DNA from: Phycisphaerales bacterium
Lineage (GTDB): Bacteria > Planctomycetota > Phycisphaerae > Phycisphaerales > UBA1924
DNA: 64,000 bases
Direction of reading: 5' to 3'
Assembly (NCBI GenBank): GCA_016699835.1
Contig: CP064987.1
Span: 2,976,001 to 3,040,000 of the forward strand
Position numbers and translations under genes: made by a program. Below, in pieces: positions 51,135 to 60,387 of the stretch (position 1 is its first letter; every line of letters starts with the position of its first letter). Under the pieces are notes generated by a model. It worked only from the letters and a program-made list of their open reading frames with translations, was not told where the DNA came from and did not search any database.

Positions 51135-51766
51135 GCGTCGGTTGTTCTCGTTGTGAACTTTCCACATTCTGGACACACGGTCGTGGGCAGTCCGACAAGC
51201 GAGTAGCCACAAAACTCGCATGGCATCCGAGAGATCTCGAGTATCTTTCGGCGAGCGAGTACTGCTTGCAAAACAAGTGAGCCAGCGACTCCGAAGTGAA
51301 TCAAGACGAAGGGTATGGAAATGTACTTATCGTTATGCAAGTTCTGCTTGTGAAACACGATTGCGAGTGTTGCGCACAAAATCATGACGAATGCGCACGC
51401 GCGTGGCATGCAGGTCAGGAACAGCACAATTGTGTGAATCACTCCAGGAATCACGAGTAATGCCAGGAATAACGTGGAACCATCGATAACGAGTACAAGC
51501 GGAAACGCAAAGAACCAAGGGCCCAACAAGTGTGTGAGCCCAGCCAGGACAAGAAGAAGTGCTCGGCCTTCGCGGTATCGTTGAATCGGATGCGACGCAA
51601 GGAAGAGCAGCGGTGCGTAGCACGCAACCGCGAGCCCATGAAGAAAGTACAGTCCTGTGTACCCCAACCCCATTGCATCATTGATGCATATCGCACAAAT
51701 CCACAACGCACAAATCGACAGGCCGGCAACGAGAAAGGCCTTGTTGATTGGTGCGTTCCCATTCAC
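51125..51766 (-). CDS. Multi-pass membrane protein with C-terminal zinc ribbon
   Basis: A 213-residue protein with about five hydrophobic segments (AFLVAGLSICALWICAICIN near the N-terminus, LYFLHGLAVACYAPLLFLAS, ALLLVLAGLTHLL, LFLALLVIPGVIHTIVLFLT, ACAFVMILCATLAIV) and a C-terminal ribbon CEFCGYSLVGLPTTVCPECG. It differs from the double-pass cluster members in having more helices but shares the ribbon. The base composition is visibly AT-richer than all flanking genes, suggesting recent acquisition. Its start overlaps the mqnE stop by 4 bp (ATGA), so it may be coupled to mqnE on the minus strand. Confidence 0.75.
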   Translation of the reverse strand: MNGNAPINKAFLVAGLSICALWICAICINDAMGLGYTGLYFLHGLAVACYAPLLFLASHPIQRYREGRALLLVLAGLTHLLGPWFFAFPLVLVIDGSTLFLALLVIPGVIHTIVLFLTCMPRACAFVMILCATLAIVFHKQNLHNDKYISIPFVLIHFGVAGSLVLQAVLARRKILEISRMPCEFCGYSLVGLPTTVCPECGKFTTRTTDAQA

Positions 51767-53316
51767 ACGTCAACACTCCACAACTTCCCATCCCGCACCA
51801 CGCGTCGATACAGCGTATCGCGCTCGATCGGCGTGAACCCGGCCTCGCGGATCGCCTTGCACAGCACGGGCACGGTGACCTCCTGGTGCGTCCCCAGGCT
51901 CTCGGCCCCGCCGCCCTGGGCGACCTTGGTGATGTCGTACCAGACGACCGTGCCATCAATGTCGTCGGCGCCGCTCTGGAGCATGAGCCCGGCCATGGGC
52001 AGCGTCTGCATGATCCAGAATGACTTCACGTGCGGGAAGTTGTCGAGCATGAGGCGCGCGATCGCGAGCGTGCGGTAGTTCTCCAGCCCGCTGGGCCCGG
52101 GCAGGTGCTCGAGGGCGCAGCCGTCGGGGAAGAAGGGGAGAGGGATGATGGTCTGGTAGTAGCCGGCATTCGGCATTCGTGATTCAGCATTCGTGTGAGG
52201 AGTATCTTGTATCGAATGGCCGAACGCGAAGTGCTCAGGAAGGATCGCGCCCGGTCTGGTCAGCGTGACCACCGGCGCATGCTCGGCGTCGGCGCGGTAG
52301 CCGAGGTGTCCGCCTGTGGATCGGGCGATCGCGTCGGTGTCGCGAGCACTCGTGTGTGCTGATGGTTTGGTGGCTGGGGAGTTGTCGGCTCGGAGAGCCG
52401 ATCCGCCCTGGAAAAGCCTCGTCAACGCCTCGTCCTGAGCGCGTCGCAGCATGTCCATGTGGACGAGCCGATCATGGGCGCTCTCGATGTGCCCGTAGAG
52501 CATCGTGGCGTTGGTGTTGAGGCCGAGTTCATGGGCGACGCGGTGGACATCGAGCCAGACGTCGGAGCGGATCTTGCCCTTGTACGCCTCGTCGTGGACG
52601 CGATCGTCGAAGACCTCGGCCCCGCCGCCGGGGAGCGAGCCGAGTCCGGCCTTTTTCAGGCGGGAGAGAACCGTTCGAATCGCCTCGCGCCGTGCGGCGA
52701 CGCCCTCTTCGCCCGGCGCGGTCGCACCCTTGTAGACCTTGGCGATGCGCGCCAGGTGCACGATCTCGACGGCGGTGAACGCCTTGACATTGAGGTCGCT
52801 GCCGCCAGTTCTCGCCTCGTCGCGAATGGTGGAGACGAGATCGGTGTAGTACTCAAAGGGCAGATATGGATGGAGTCCGCCGACGACGTGCATCTCGGTC
52901 GCGCCGGCCTCGACGGCCTGCCTGACCTGCTCGCGGACATACGCCATGTCGCGCGTGTAGGCCTTGGGATCGTCCTTCTTCGCGTAGAACTCGCAGAACT
53001 TGCAGGAGAGTGCGCAGACGTTGGAATAGTTCAGGTGCCGGTTGATGTTGTAGTACGCGGCATCGCTATGCAGGCGTCGACGGACGCTGTCGGCCATCTC
53101 AAGGACGGACCAGAGGTCACGCGTCGAATAGAGCGTCAGCCCATCTTCGAGTGTCAGCCGTTCGCCCCGATCAACCTTGGCACGGATCTCGTCGAGGGCG
53201 GGGTCGCGGTGCCGATCGGTAGACAAACGACATGCCTCTCTCGGGCCGACAACGCCAACCCCATGCCCAACCCCCGTCGTGTGCGGCAGTTCCGAACGAT
53301 TCGCCGATGAAACCAT
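51763..53316 (-). CDS. mqnE: Aminofutalosine synthase MqnE (radical SAM)
   Basis: About 517 residues. This enzyme makes aminofutalosine in the futalosine route to menaquinone. The radical SAM cluster motif is CALSCKFC (CxxxCxxC); neighbouring conserved text includes NYSNVCALS, EMHVVGGLHPYLPFEYY, LPGGGAEVFDDRVH and KGKIRSDVWLDVH. Length exceeds the usual 370-400 residues because of an N-terminal extension and an insert of about 75 residues (LFQGGSALRADN... to ESRMPNAGYYQ). ATG at 53316 is chosen; the frame runs to 53484 and overlaps the divergent gene. Menaquinone fits the type B succinate dehydrogenase in the window. Confidence 0.9.
   Translation of the reverse strand: MVSSANRSELPHTTGVGHGVGVVGPREACRLSTDRHRDPALDEIRAKVDRGERLTLEDGLTLYSTRDLWSVLEMADSVRRRLHSDAAYYNINRHLNYSNVCALSCKFCEFYAKKDDPKAYTRDMAYVREQVRQAVEAGATEMHVVGGLHPYLPFEYYTDLVSTIRDEARTGGSDLNVKAFTAVEIVHLARIAKVYKGATAPGEEGVAARREAIRTVLSRLKKAGLGSLPGGGAEVFDDRVHDEAYKGKIRSDVWLDVHRVAHELGLNTNATMLYGHIESAHDRLVHMDMLRRAQDEALTRLFQGGSALRADNSPATKPSAHTSARDTDAIARSTGGHLGYRADAEHAPVVTLTRPGAILPEHFAFGHSIQDTPHTNAESRMPNAGYYQTIIPLPFFPDGCALEHLPGPSGLENYRTLAIARLMLDNFPHVKSFWIMQTLPMAGLMLQSGADDIDGTVVWYDITKVAQGGGAESLGTHQEVTVPVLCKAIREAGFTPIERDTLYRRVVRDGKLWSVDV
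52163..52194. repeat. Repeat-like insert within mqnE
   Basis: The segment read on the minus strand contains CACGAATGCTGAATCACGAA, a near-match to the intergenic CACGAATGCCGAATCACGAA at 46228-46247. It sits inside the in-frame insert that lengthens MqnE. Confidence 0.6.
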
Positions 53317-53392
53317 GCGCGACTGTAGAATCTCCGCACCGCGGGGTCCAAGGACACGCAGAGCGAATAGACGCATTGGAGGCTGGTTGAAG

Positions 53393-54409
53393 ATGGGTAT
53401 GTTCACACCGAGCGGCACACGATCGAACACCCTCGTATTCGGCGCACAGAGCGCCGGGGTCCTGTTCCTTCTCGTTGCGGCCACGGCGAGAGCCGACTCG
53501 CGGGCGATCTTGTCGCTGAGCGATGAGCCCGACGCGTCGGCCCAGCCCGCGGACTCTCAGTCTGCATCTCCGCGTCCTCAACTCCCGGACTACATCGCGA
53601 CGGTGGACCTGACCGCGACGGTGATGCTCCCCGCGGGGTTGGACAACTCGCCGGCCGAATATACCGCGAGCAAGGCCGGTTACGAGTTCAACGTCATCAA
53701 GCCCTTCGCGGACGGGAGCGCCTTCGGCGTGGGACTCTCGAGTGCCGCGACGTTCTACTCCTTCAAGGACGCCCAGACGCTCCTCGGCGGCGGCGACCCT
53801 TGGGACACCGTCGGCACGCACGGAATCCAAGCGTTCTATTCCGCGCCGCTTCACGACGGCTGGTCGTACCTCGTCGGTGCCAAGATCCAGTCCACGGGCG
53901 AGCTCGGAGCGGATCTCGGCGACACGCTCACCTATGGCGGCCTCGTCGGATTCAAGTACAAGGTCAGCGAGAGTCTGGATGTTGGACTCGCCGTGGCGGT
54001 CTCGACACGCCTCGAAGACTCGACGCTGGTTATCCCGCTGCCCACCATCACCTGGAAGTTCGACGATCAATGGTCCCTCGGCAGTGGTGGCGAGTCCGGC
54101 GGCGGCGGGGTGTCCCTTCGATACTCGCCCAGCCAGCAGTGGACCTTTTCCCTTCGGGCCGGGTATGAATCCGAACGCTTCCGCCTCGATGATGAGGGCC
54201 CCAACCCCGGCGGCATCGGCGAAGAGTCCTCGATCCCGATCTCCCTCGGCGCGACGTGGAACTTCGACCAGCAAGGCTCAGCGTTCGTCCGAGTGATCGT
54301 CCCCGCGTGGCGTCAACTCCGGGCCGATGATCCCAATGGCAACACCATCTTCGAGCACGACGCCGACATCACGCCCTCGTTCCAGTTCGGCATCGAGGGA
54401 CGATTCTGA
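53393..54409 (+). CDS. Outer-membrane beta-barrel protein (DUF6268-like)
   Basis: A protein of about 338 residues with an N-terminal signal (LVFGAQSAGVLFLLVAATARA; cleavage near residue 32) and then a region of alternating hydrophobic strands typical of a barrel (AFGVGLSSAATFYSF, LVGAKIQSTGELGAD, YGGLVGFKYKVSESLDVGLAVAV). It ends in F (QFGIEGRF), the outer-membrane insertion signature. It resembles the DUF6268 family of outer-membrane proteins, whose function is not established. ATG at 53393 is preceded by GGAGG at 53378; a second ATG is at 53399. Confidence 0.8.
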   Translation: MGMFTPSGTRSNTLVFGAQSAGVLFLLVAATARADSRAILSLSDEPDASAQPADSQSASPRPQLPDYIATVDLTATVMLPAGLDNSPAEYTASKAGYEFNVIKPFADGSAFGVGLSSAATFYSFKDAQTLLGGGDPWDTVGTHGIQAFYSAPLHDGWSYLVGAKIQSTGELGADLGDTLTYGGLVGFKYKVSESLDVGLAVAVSTRLEDSTLVIPLPTITWKFDDQWSLGSGGESGGGGVSLRYSPSQQWTFSLRAGYESERFRLDDEGPNPGGIGEESSIPISLGATWNFDQQGSAFVRVIVPAWRQLRADDPNGNTIFEHDADITPSFQFGIEGRF

Positions 54410-54421
54410 GCAAACGCTGAC

Positions 54422-55012
54422 TCACCGCGGGCGTTTCGCCCAGGGCCTCACGATCCCCACGATCGATTCGGACCAGTCGTGATCGATCGCGTCGAGCGTG
54501 CCATGCCAGATCTCGTCGTGCGTCAGCCAGCGTGTCTTTGGGCCGTCCGTCTTGAATCCAAGGATGACTCGGCGCCATTGGAGAGCGGGGAACGTCGCCT
54601 CGTGCCGCCGGGACTCGTCGATCAGAGCCGGGTCTGCCGCCATGCTCCCGACGAGCACAAAAACTCGTGTGGGTTTGAGGTCAGTATCCGTCCGCGATGC
54701 GGCTTGGGACGAAAGCACGCGCCCGAGGGTTGGCAGCGCCTGCGGCGCATCGGAATGGATCCAGCATGCGGCGAGGGAGATCGGCCCATGCTCGGTGGTC
54801 GCCTGCACGATCCCACGCTCCAGCACGTGCGTGTATCCATAATCGAGCGCGATCGGGTGGATCGAGCCCGGCAACTTCTCCGCCTCGCGCGCGAGTTCCT
54901 GGAGCGGCCCGTGACGCTGGGCGATCACGCTCACGCCATGCCCCCGAGACGCGAGCGCAAGGCACAACCCACGAAGCATCCCGGTCCCACCGACAACGAG
55001 CGCGTGCGCCAT
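54422..55012 (-). CDS. Short-chain dehydrogenase-like NAD(P)-binding protein
   Basis: A 196-residue protein with a Rossmann-like start (ALVVGGTGMLRGLCLALASRGHGVSVIAQR) and HPIALDYGYTHVLERGIVQA, VFVLVGSMAAD. The catalytic Y-x-x-x-K pair of classical short-chain dehydrogenases is not obvious, and the length is short for that family (about 250). It may be a truncated or atypical member, so enzymatic activity is uncertain. It is 9 bp downstream of the methyltransferase gene on the same strand. Confidence 0.7.
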   Translation of the reverse strand: MAHALVVGGTGMLRGLCLALASRGHGVSVIAQRHGPLQELAREAEKLPGSIHPIALDYGYTHVLERGIVQATTEHGPISLAACWIHSDAPQALPTLGRVLSSQAASRTDTDLKPTRVFVLVGSMAADPALIDESRRHEATFPALQWRRVILGFKTDGPKTRWLTHDEIWHGTLDAIDHDWSESIVGIVRPWAKRPR

Positions 55013-55021
55013 GGGCAGAGT

Positions 55022-55816
55022 CTATCGACGCCGGGCATCGCGACGCGGCGTGCGCACCAGCCAGGTCATCGGCACCAAATCGTTCGCCAGGACGCGATTC
55101 GCGTCGCGCTGTCGCTTCAGGAACTCACGCAGTTGCGCGCGCAGGCGTGGGTGCCGCCGGGCCAGCACTCGGGCGTTCGAGGCGATCGTGCCATAGATCC
55201 GCGCATCGAGCCGGTGGATGGTGCTCGCCTGCATCGTGGATTCCCGGACGATCTCGTCGCCAGTTCGCTCGATGACACGCCGAGCCTCGGCGAGAGTCGG
55301 GAGCCCCAGATCCGGACTCCGAGCCACGGCATCATCGATCAGATACCACCCGCCCGGCTCGACGAGTCGCCGCAGCCGCGGGGCGGCCGAGTCCGCGCCA
55401 TCCAGCCCGATCATCATGGCGAGCCGGACCCGCGCGCGAACACGAAACCGGCGCACGTCGCCAACGCGAAACTCGCACGTATCCTGGACTCCGAGTCTGG
55501 TCGCTCGTGCGCGCGCGTCAGCGAGAAATGGCTCGAAGGCATCAACTCCGATCACACGGCACCGGAACTTCCGGGCCACGCCGCACGCGATGACGCCCTT
55601 GCCACAGGCCAGATCGATGGCGGTTCGATGCTCCCCTAAGTCGGCGTGCGTGAGCAGGTTCAAAATCGATCGTGGCGAACTGCCCAGCGAGTCCAGCCCG
55701 CCGAGGAGATCGGAGAGCACGGGAAGGAGCGACGTGGGGCAATCGACGGACTGGGCGACCGACGCCGCGAGGCGTTTGGAGGCCGTTGCCTGCCGATTCG
55801 GCAGCGATTGGGGCAT
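55022..55816 (-). CDS. SAM-dependent methyltransferase
   Basis: A protein of about 264 residues. The class I methyltransferase core is visible in AIDLACGKGVIACGVARKFRCRVIGVDAFEPFLADA (motif I at residue 70 or so; D for the ribose hydroxyls) and EFRVGDVRRFRV. The remainder includes a C-terminal all-helical part rich in R. The substrate is unknown. ATG at 55816 is chosen because family similarity begins there; the much longer open frame upstream runs antisense through dnaK and is not real. Confidence 0.85.
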   Translation of the reverse strand: MPQSLPNRQATASKRLAASVAQSVDCPTSLLPVLSDLLGGLDSLGSSPRSILNLLTHADLGEHRTAIDLACGKGVIACGVARKFRCRVIGVDAFEPFLADARARATRLGVQDTCEFRVGDVRRFRVRARVRLAMMIGLDGADSAAPRLRRLVEPGGWYLIDDAVARSPDLGLPTLAEARRVIERTGDEIVRESTMQASTIHRLDARIYGTIASNARVLARRHPRLRAQLREFLKRQRDANRVLANDLVPMTWLVRTPRRDARRR

Positions 55817-55895
55817 GGATAATCCTAACAACGTGCTACTTTGGCCGCCGGAGGGTCGGGTGGCGAGGATTGGTGAAACGGAGAGAGGCCTGATC

Positions 55896-55911
55896 TGGCA
55901 TCGAGCTTGCA
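55896..55911 (+). promoter_or_regulatory. Possible sigma-54 promoter for dnaK
   Basis: TGGCATCGAGCTTGCA matches the sigma-54 -24/-12 consensus (TGGCACGNNNNTTGCW) at all but two positions, with the required 10-nt spacing between GG and GC. It lies 86 bp upstream of the dnaK ATG. No bEBP-binding site was recognised, so this is a candidate only. Confidence 0.35.
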
Positions 55912-55996
55912 CTTTGTTGACCGATAGAAAGAACACCGGCGTTTGGGTCCGGTTGGGTTTGGCGCTCGTCGCCGAAACAGACACACGAGGGCATTC

Positions 55997-57919
<1,923 letters not shown>

Positions 57920-57959
57920 GCCGAGCACCTGGCGAAGAACTCGAGGATGTGTTTCCATG

Positions 57960-57987
57960 CCCCGGTGATGTGCCGGGGTATTTCTTT
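57960..57987 (+). terminator. Rho-independent terminator of dnaK
   Basis: A 6-bp GC stem (CCCCGG with CCGGGG) and a seven-base loop are followed by TATTTCTTT. It lies 41 bp after the dnaK stop codon. Confidence 0.75.
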
Positions 57988-57999
57988 GTATTGGATCGG

Positions 58000-58013
58000 T
58001 ATCGCGATCGATA
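58000..58013 (+). promoter_or_regulatory. Promoter and inverted repeat before the mntA-hepT pair
   Basis: A 14-bp inverted repeat (TATCG-CGAT-CGATA) overlaps a -10-like TATACT (58012-58017) with TTGGAT at 57991 upstream. The repeat lies between the putative -35 and -10 elements, which suits an operator for autoregulation. The distance from -10 to the ATG at 58026 is short, so the transcript may be nearly leaderless. Confidence 0.45.
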
Positions 58014-58025
58014 TACTGTTCAGCT

Positions 58026-58331
58026 ATGGTCGCGTCAAGAATCGACATTCCCAGGGAGCCATTAGGTGAGTTCTGCACGAGGTGGAAAGTGCGTGAACTC
58101 TCGCTCTTTGGATCGGTACTCCGGGCTGACTTTGGTCCAGAGAGCGATGTGGACGTGCTCGTGAGCTTTGAACCCGATGCAGCATGGTCGTATTGGGAAT
58201 GGCCGGAGATGATCGACGAGCTCGCCACGATCTTCGGGCGTCGGGTCGATCTCGTCGAACGTGAATCTCTGCACAACCCGTTCCGTCGAGCAGAGATTCT
58301 CAGAACGCGCCAGGTGGTGTATGCGTCCTAA
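58026..58331 (+). CDS. mntA: MntA-like nucleotidyltransferase (antitoxin)
   Basis: A 101-residue minimal nucleotidyltransferase. The catalytic motif GSVLRADFGPESDVDVL fits GSx10DxD, and a further acidic residue is expected near FGRRVDLVE. In MntA/HepT systems this protein polyadenylylates the HepT toxin on a tyrosine and so blocks its RNase activity. It is cytosolic. The gene overlaps hepT by 11 bp, with the antitoxin first, the usual order. Confidence 0.9.
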   Translation: MVASRIDIPREPLGEFCTRWKVRELSLFGSVLRADFGPESDVDVLVSFEPDAAWSYWEWPEMIDELATIFGRRVDLVERESLHNPFRRAEILRTRQVVYAS

Positions 58332-58683
58332 TGGGAAGGACGCGGCGTTGCTCTGGGACATGCTCGTGTACGCGAGAACGGTTCGGCGTCTCGTCGCGGG
58401 CAAGACGCTCAACGAGTACCTCGCCGATGAGATGCTGCGCCTGGCGACCGAACGCGCCATCGAGATCATCGGTGAGGCGGCCTATCACGTGTCGGATGAG
58501 TTTCGGCATGCCCACGCGGACATCCCGTGGCGAGCCATCGCCGGGCAACGCCACATTCTGGCGCACGAGTATGGTGCTCTGGACCACGTCAAGGTGTGGA
58601 AGGTCGCGACTGAGCACGTTTTTGATCTCATTTCGAAGATCGAGCCTCTCGTGCCGCCGCCTCCTGCTGATTCTGCGGGGTGA
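58321..58683 (+). CDS. hepT: HepT-like ribonuclease toxin
   Basis: A 120-residue HEPN-domain protein of the HepT/DUF86 type. The catalytic Rx4HxY motif is RHILAHEY near residue 78. The N-terminal half has helices with LLWDMLVYARTVRRLV and LATERAIEIIGEAAYHV. ATG at 58321 overlaps the end of mntA by 11 bp, so translation is coupled. The pair is a type VII toxin-antitoxin-like module (MntA modifies HepT). The active-site tyrosine is intact, so the toxin should be functional. Confidence 0.9.
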   Translation: MRPNGKDAALLWDMLVYARTVRRLVAGKTLNEYLADEMLRLATERAIEIIGEAAYHVSDEFRHAHADIPWRAIAGQRHILAHEYGALDHVKVWKVATEHVFDLISKIEPLVPPPPADSAG

Positions 58684-58686
58684 ACT

Positions 58687-59508
58687 GTGGCCTATGCCAG
58701 ACCCAAGGACATCCCAGCACACCCAGAACCACAGGTCGCGGCACGATCCCTCCAGGTGCACGTGCATCCTTCGCGAATCGAGCCGGGCGCTCTCGCCGGC
58801 GGCGTGGTCATCGTCATCGACGCGCTCCGGGCGAGCGTCACGATCACGCAGGCCCTCGCGAGTGGCGCGACGAGCGTGATACCGGTCATGAATGTGGAAG
58901 ACGCTTTCGCTGTTCGCGAGCGGCGGTGGAGTGAGGGTGTGGCGCACGATCGCGTGCTGCTCGGCGGCGAGCGGGGCGGCGTCACCATCGAGGGGTTCGA
59001 CCTCGACAACTCGCCCGCGAGTTACCCTCGTGAACGCGTCGAGGGGCGAGTCGTGATCTTCACGACCACGAATGGCACGAGCGCCCTCCTGCACGCGAAG
59101 CAGGCGATCCGCGTGCTCGTCGGGTCGTTCGCGAACCTGTCGGGCGTGTGTAAGGCGGTGGCGAATGAGGAGCGGCCGGTGCACATCCTTTGTGCCGGGA
59201 CGCGAGACGAGATCAGCATGGACGATTGCCTTCCCGCTGGGGGGATGGTGGAGGTGCTCGAGCGTCGTGGTCGGGCGCTGCTCTCGGACGATTCGGCGCG
59301 GCTGTGCCGATTGGCGTGGGAGGGTGCGAAGGCTCAAGCAGGCGGTGTGTTGCGCGCGATGCAGGAGAGCCGTGGCGGGCGGAATCTGTTGCGGATCGGA
59401 TTGGGTTCTGATGTCGAGTTCTGCTCGAGGATCGACACGATCTCGGTCGTGCCCGAGTTCGATGTGGCGCGGGGGGAGATCACGCTCTCGAGCCCGCGAG
59501 AAGAGTGA
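58687..59508 (+). CDS. comB: 2-phosphosulfolactate phosphatase (ComB family)
   Basis: A 273-residue ComB family protein, known to remove phosphate from 2-phosphosulfolactate in sulfolactate and coenzyme M routes. Visible signatures are VVIVIDALRASVTITQALASGA, LLGGERGGVTIEGFDLDNSP and TTTNGTSALLHAKQA. No other coenzyme M genes are seen nearby, so the pathway here is uncertain; many bacteria keep ComB homologues without coenzyme M. GTG at 58687 lies 3 bp after the hepT stop codon. Confidence 0.88.
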   Translation: MAYARPKDIPAHPEPQVAARSLQVHVHPSRIEPGALAGGVVIVIDALRASVTITQALASGATSVIPVMNVEDAFAVRERRWSEGVAHDRVLLGGERGGVTIEGFDLDNSPASYPRERVEGRVVIFTTTNGTSALLHAKQAIRVLVGSFANLSGVCKAVANEERPVHILCAGTRDEISMDDCLPAGGMVEVLERRGRALLSDDSARLCRLAWEGAKAQAGGVLRAMQESRGGRNLLRIGLGSDVEFCSRIDTISVVPEFDVARGEITLSSPREE

Positions 59509-59539
59509 ATGAGAAACGTAGAAGTAGGGAAAGTAGGGG

Positions 59540-59563
59540 AAGGCGGGCCGCCTGCCCCACGAG
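59540..59563 (+). repeat. Interspersed palindromic repeat, copy 6
   Basis: AGGCG-GGC-CGCCT is followed by GCCCCACGAG, with GTAGAAGTAGGG upstream. It lies between the convergent comB and rdgB genes, the same sort of intergenic site as copies 1-5. Confidence 0.8.
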
Positions 59564-59585
59564 ATTGTGTAGTCGAGTCGTCAGG

Positions 59586-60251
59586 TTACCTGCGGGAGCT
59601 GAGGTGCTGGCTCATGGCACGAGCCGCGGCTCCACGGTGACTGAGGCGATTCTTCTCGGCGTCGTTGAGTTCTGCACTCGTCTTCGTGAACGAGAATGGC
59701 GCTGGGGTGACGAGGAAGAGCGGGTCGTACCCGAAGCCGCTGGCGCCTCGCGGGACGGCCGGTGGGATGCCGATTCGGCCTTCGAAGGTGCCGCGAGCCG
59801 TGTGCAACGGAACGCCGGTCTCGTCGGCGAGGACCATGACACAGACGAAGCGCGCGGATCGCCCGATCTCGGGGACACCCTCGAGTTCTCGGAGGACTCG
59901 GGCGTTGTTCGCGGCGTCGCGTTCGGCACGCGAGAGGCCGGTCTCGCGGCCATCGGTGGAATAGTGCGACGAGATAACGCCGGGCTTGCCGCCGAGGGCG
60001 TCGATCTCGAGTCCTGAGTCATCGGCAAGGCACGGGAGTCGCAGTGCACGGGCGTAGGCGACGGCCTTGATCGTGGCATTCTGCTCAAAGGTCGTGCCGG
60101 TCTCGGACGGCTCGGGAATGTCGCGCCCGCCGCTGGCCTCGGTGATGGAATGGAAACGGAGGTATGGTGCCGCGGCTCCGAGGATCGCACGAAGTTCGGC
60201 GATCTTGTGAGGGTTCGCGGTGGCGAGAACGATGGTGGTGGGGCTGGTCAC
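59586..60251 (-). CDS. rdgB: Non-canonical purine NTP pyrophosphatase (RdgB/HAM1)
   Basis: A 221-residue house-cleaning enzyme that hydrolyses dITP, dXTP and ITP to monophosphates. Family text: LATANPHKIAELRAIL (N-terminal), ETGTTFEQNATIKAVAYARA, CLADDSGLEIDALGGKPGV, GFGYDPLFLV and LSHRGAAARAM. The start ATG at 60251 is well placed. It is convergent with comB and divergent from the ALDH gene, so it is likely a single-gene unit. Confidence 0.94.
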   Translation of the reverse strand: MTSPTTIVLATANPHKIAELRAILGAAAPYLRFHSITEASGGRDIPEPSETGTTFEQNATIKAVAYARALRLPCLADDSGLEIDALGGKPGVISSHYSTDGRETGLSRAERDAANNARVLRELEGVPEIGRSARFVCVMVLADETGVPLHTARGTFEGRIGIPPAVPRGASGFGYDPLFLVTPAPFSFTKTSAELNDAEKNRLSHRGAAARAMSQHLSSRR

Positions 60252-60387
60252 GAACGATCCTTGGCATGATCATGCCGTGGCGAGACGCGGTGATGCCTCG
60301 AATGATCACATCGAAATTGTGTGAATCAGCGATTTCCGCGACCTCCACGCCGCGGCTGTTGGCGACCTGGAGCCATACGATGGCGTG

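Noticed and set aside
53317..53484. N-terminal extension of mqnE to 53484
   Set aside because: It would overlap the divergent barrel-protein gene and its ribosome site, and it has no similarity to MqnE.
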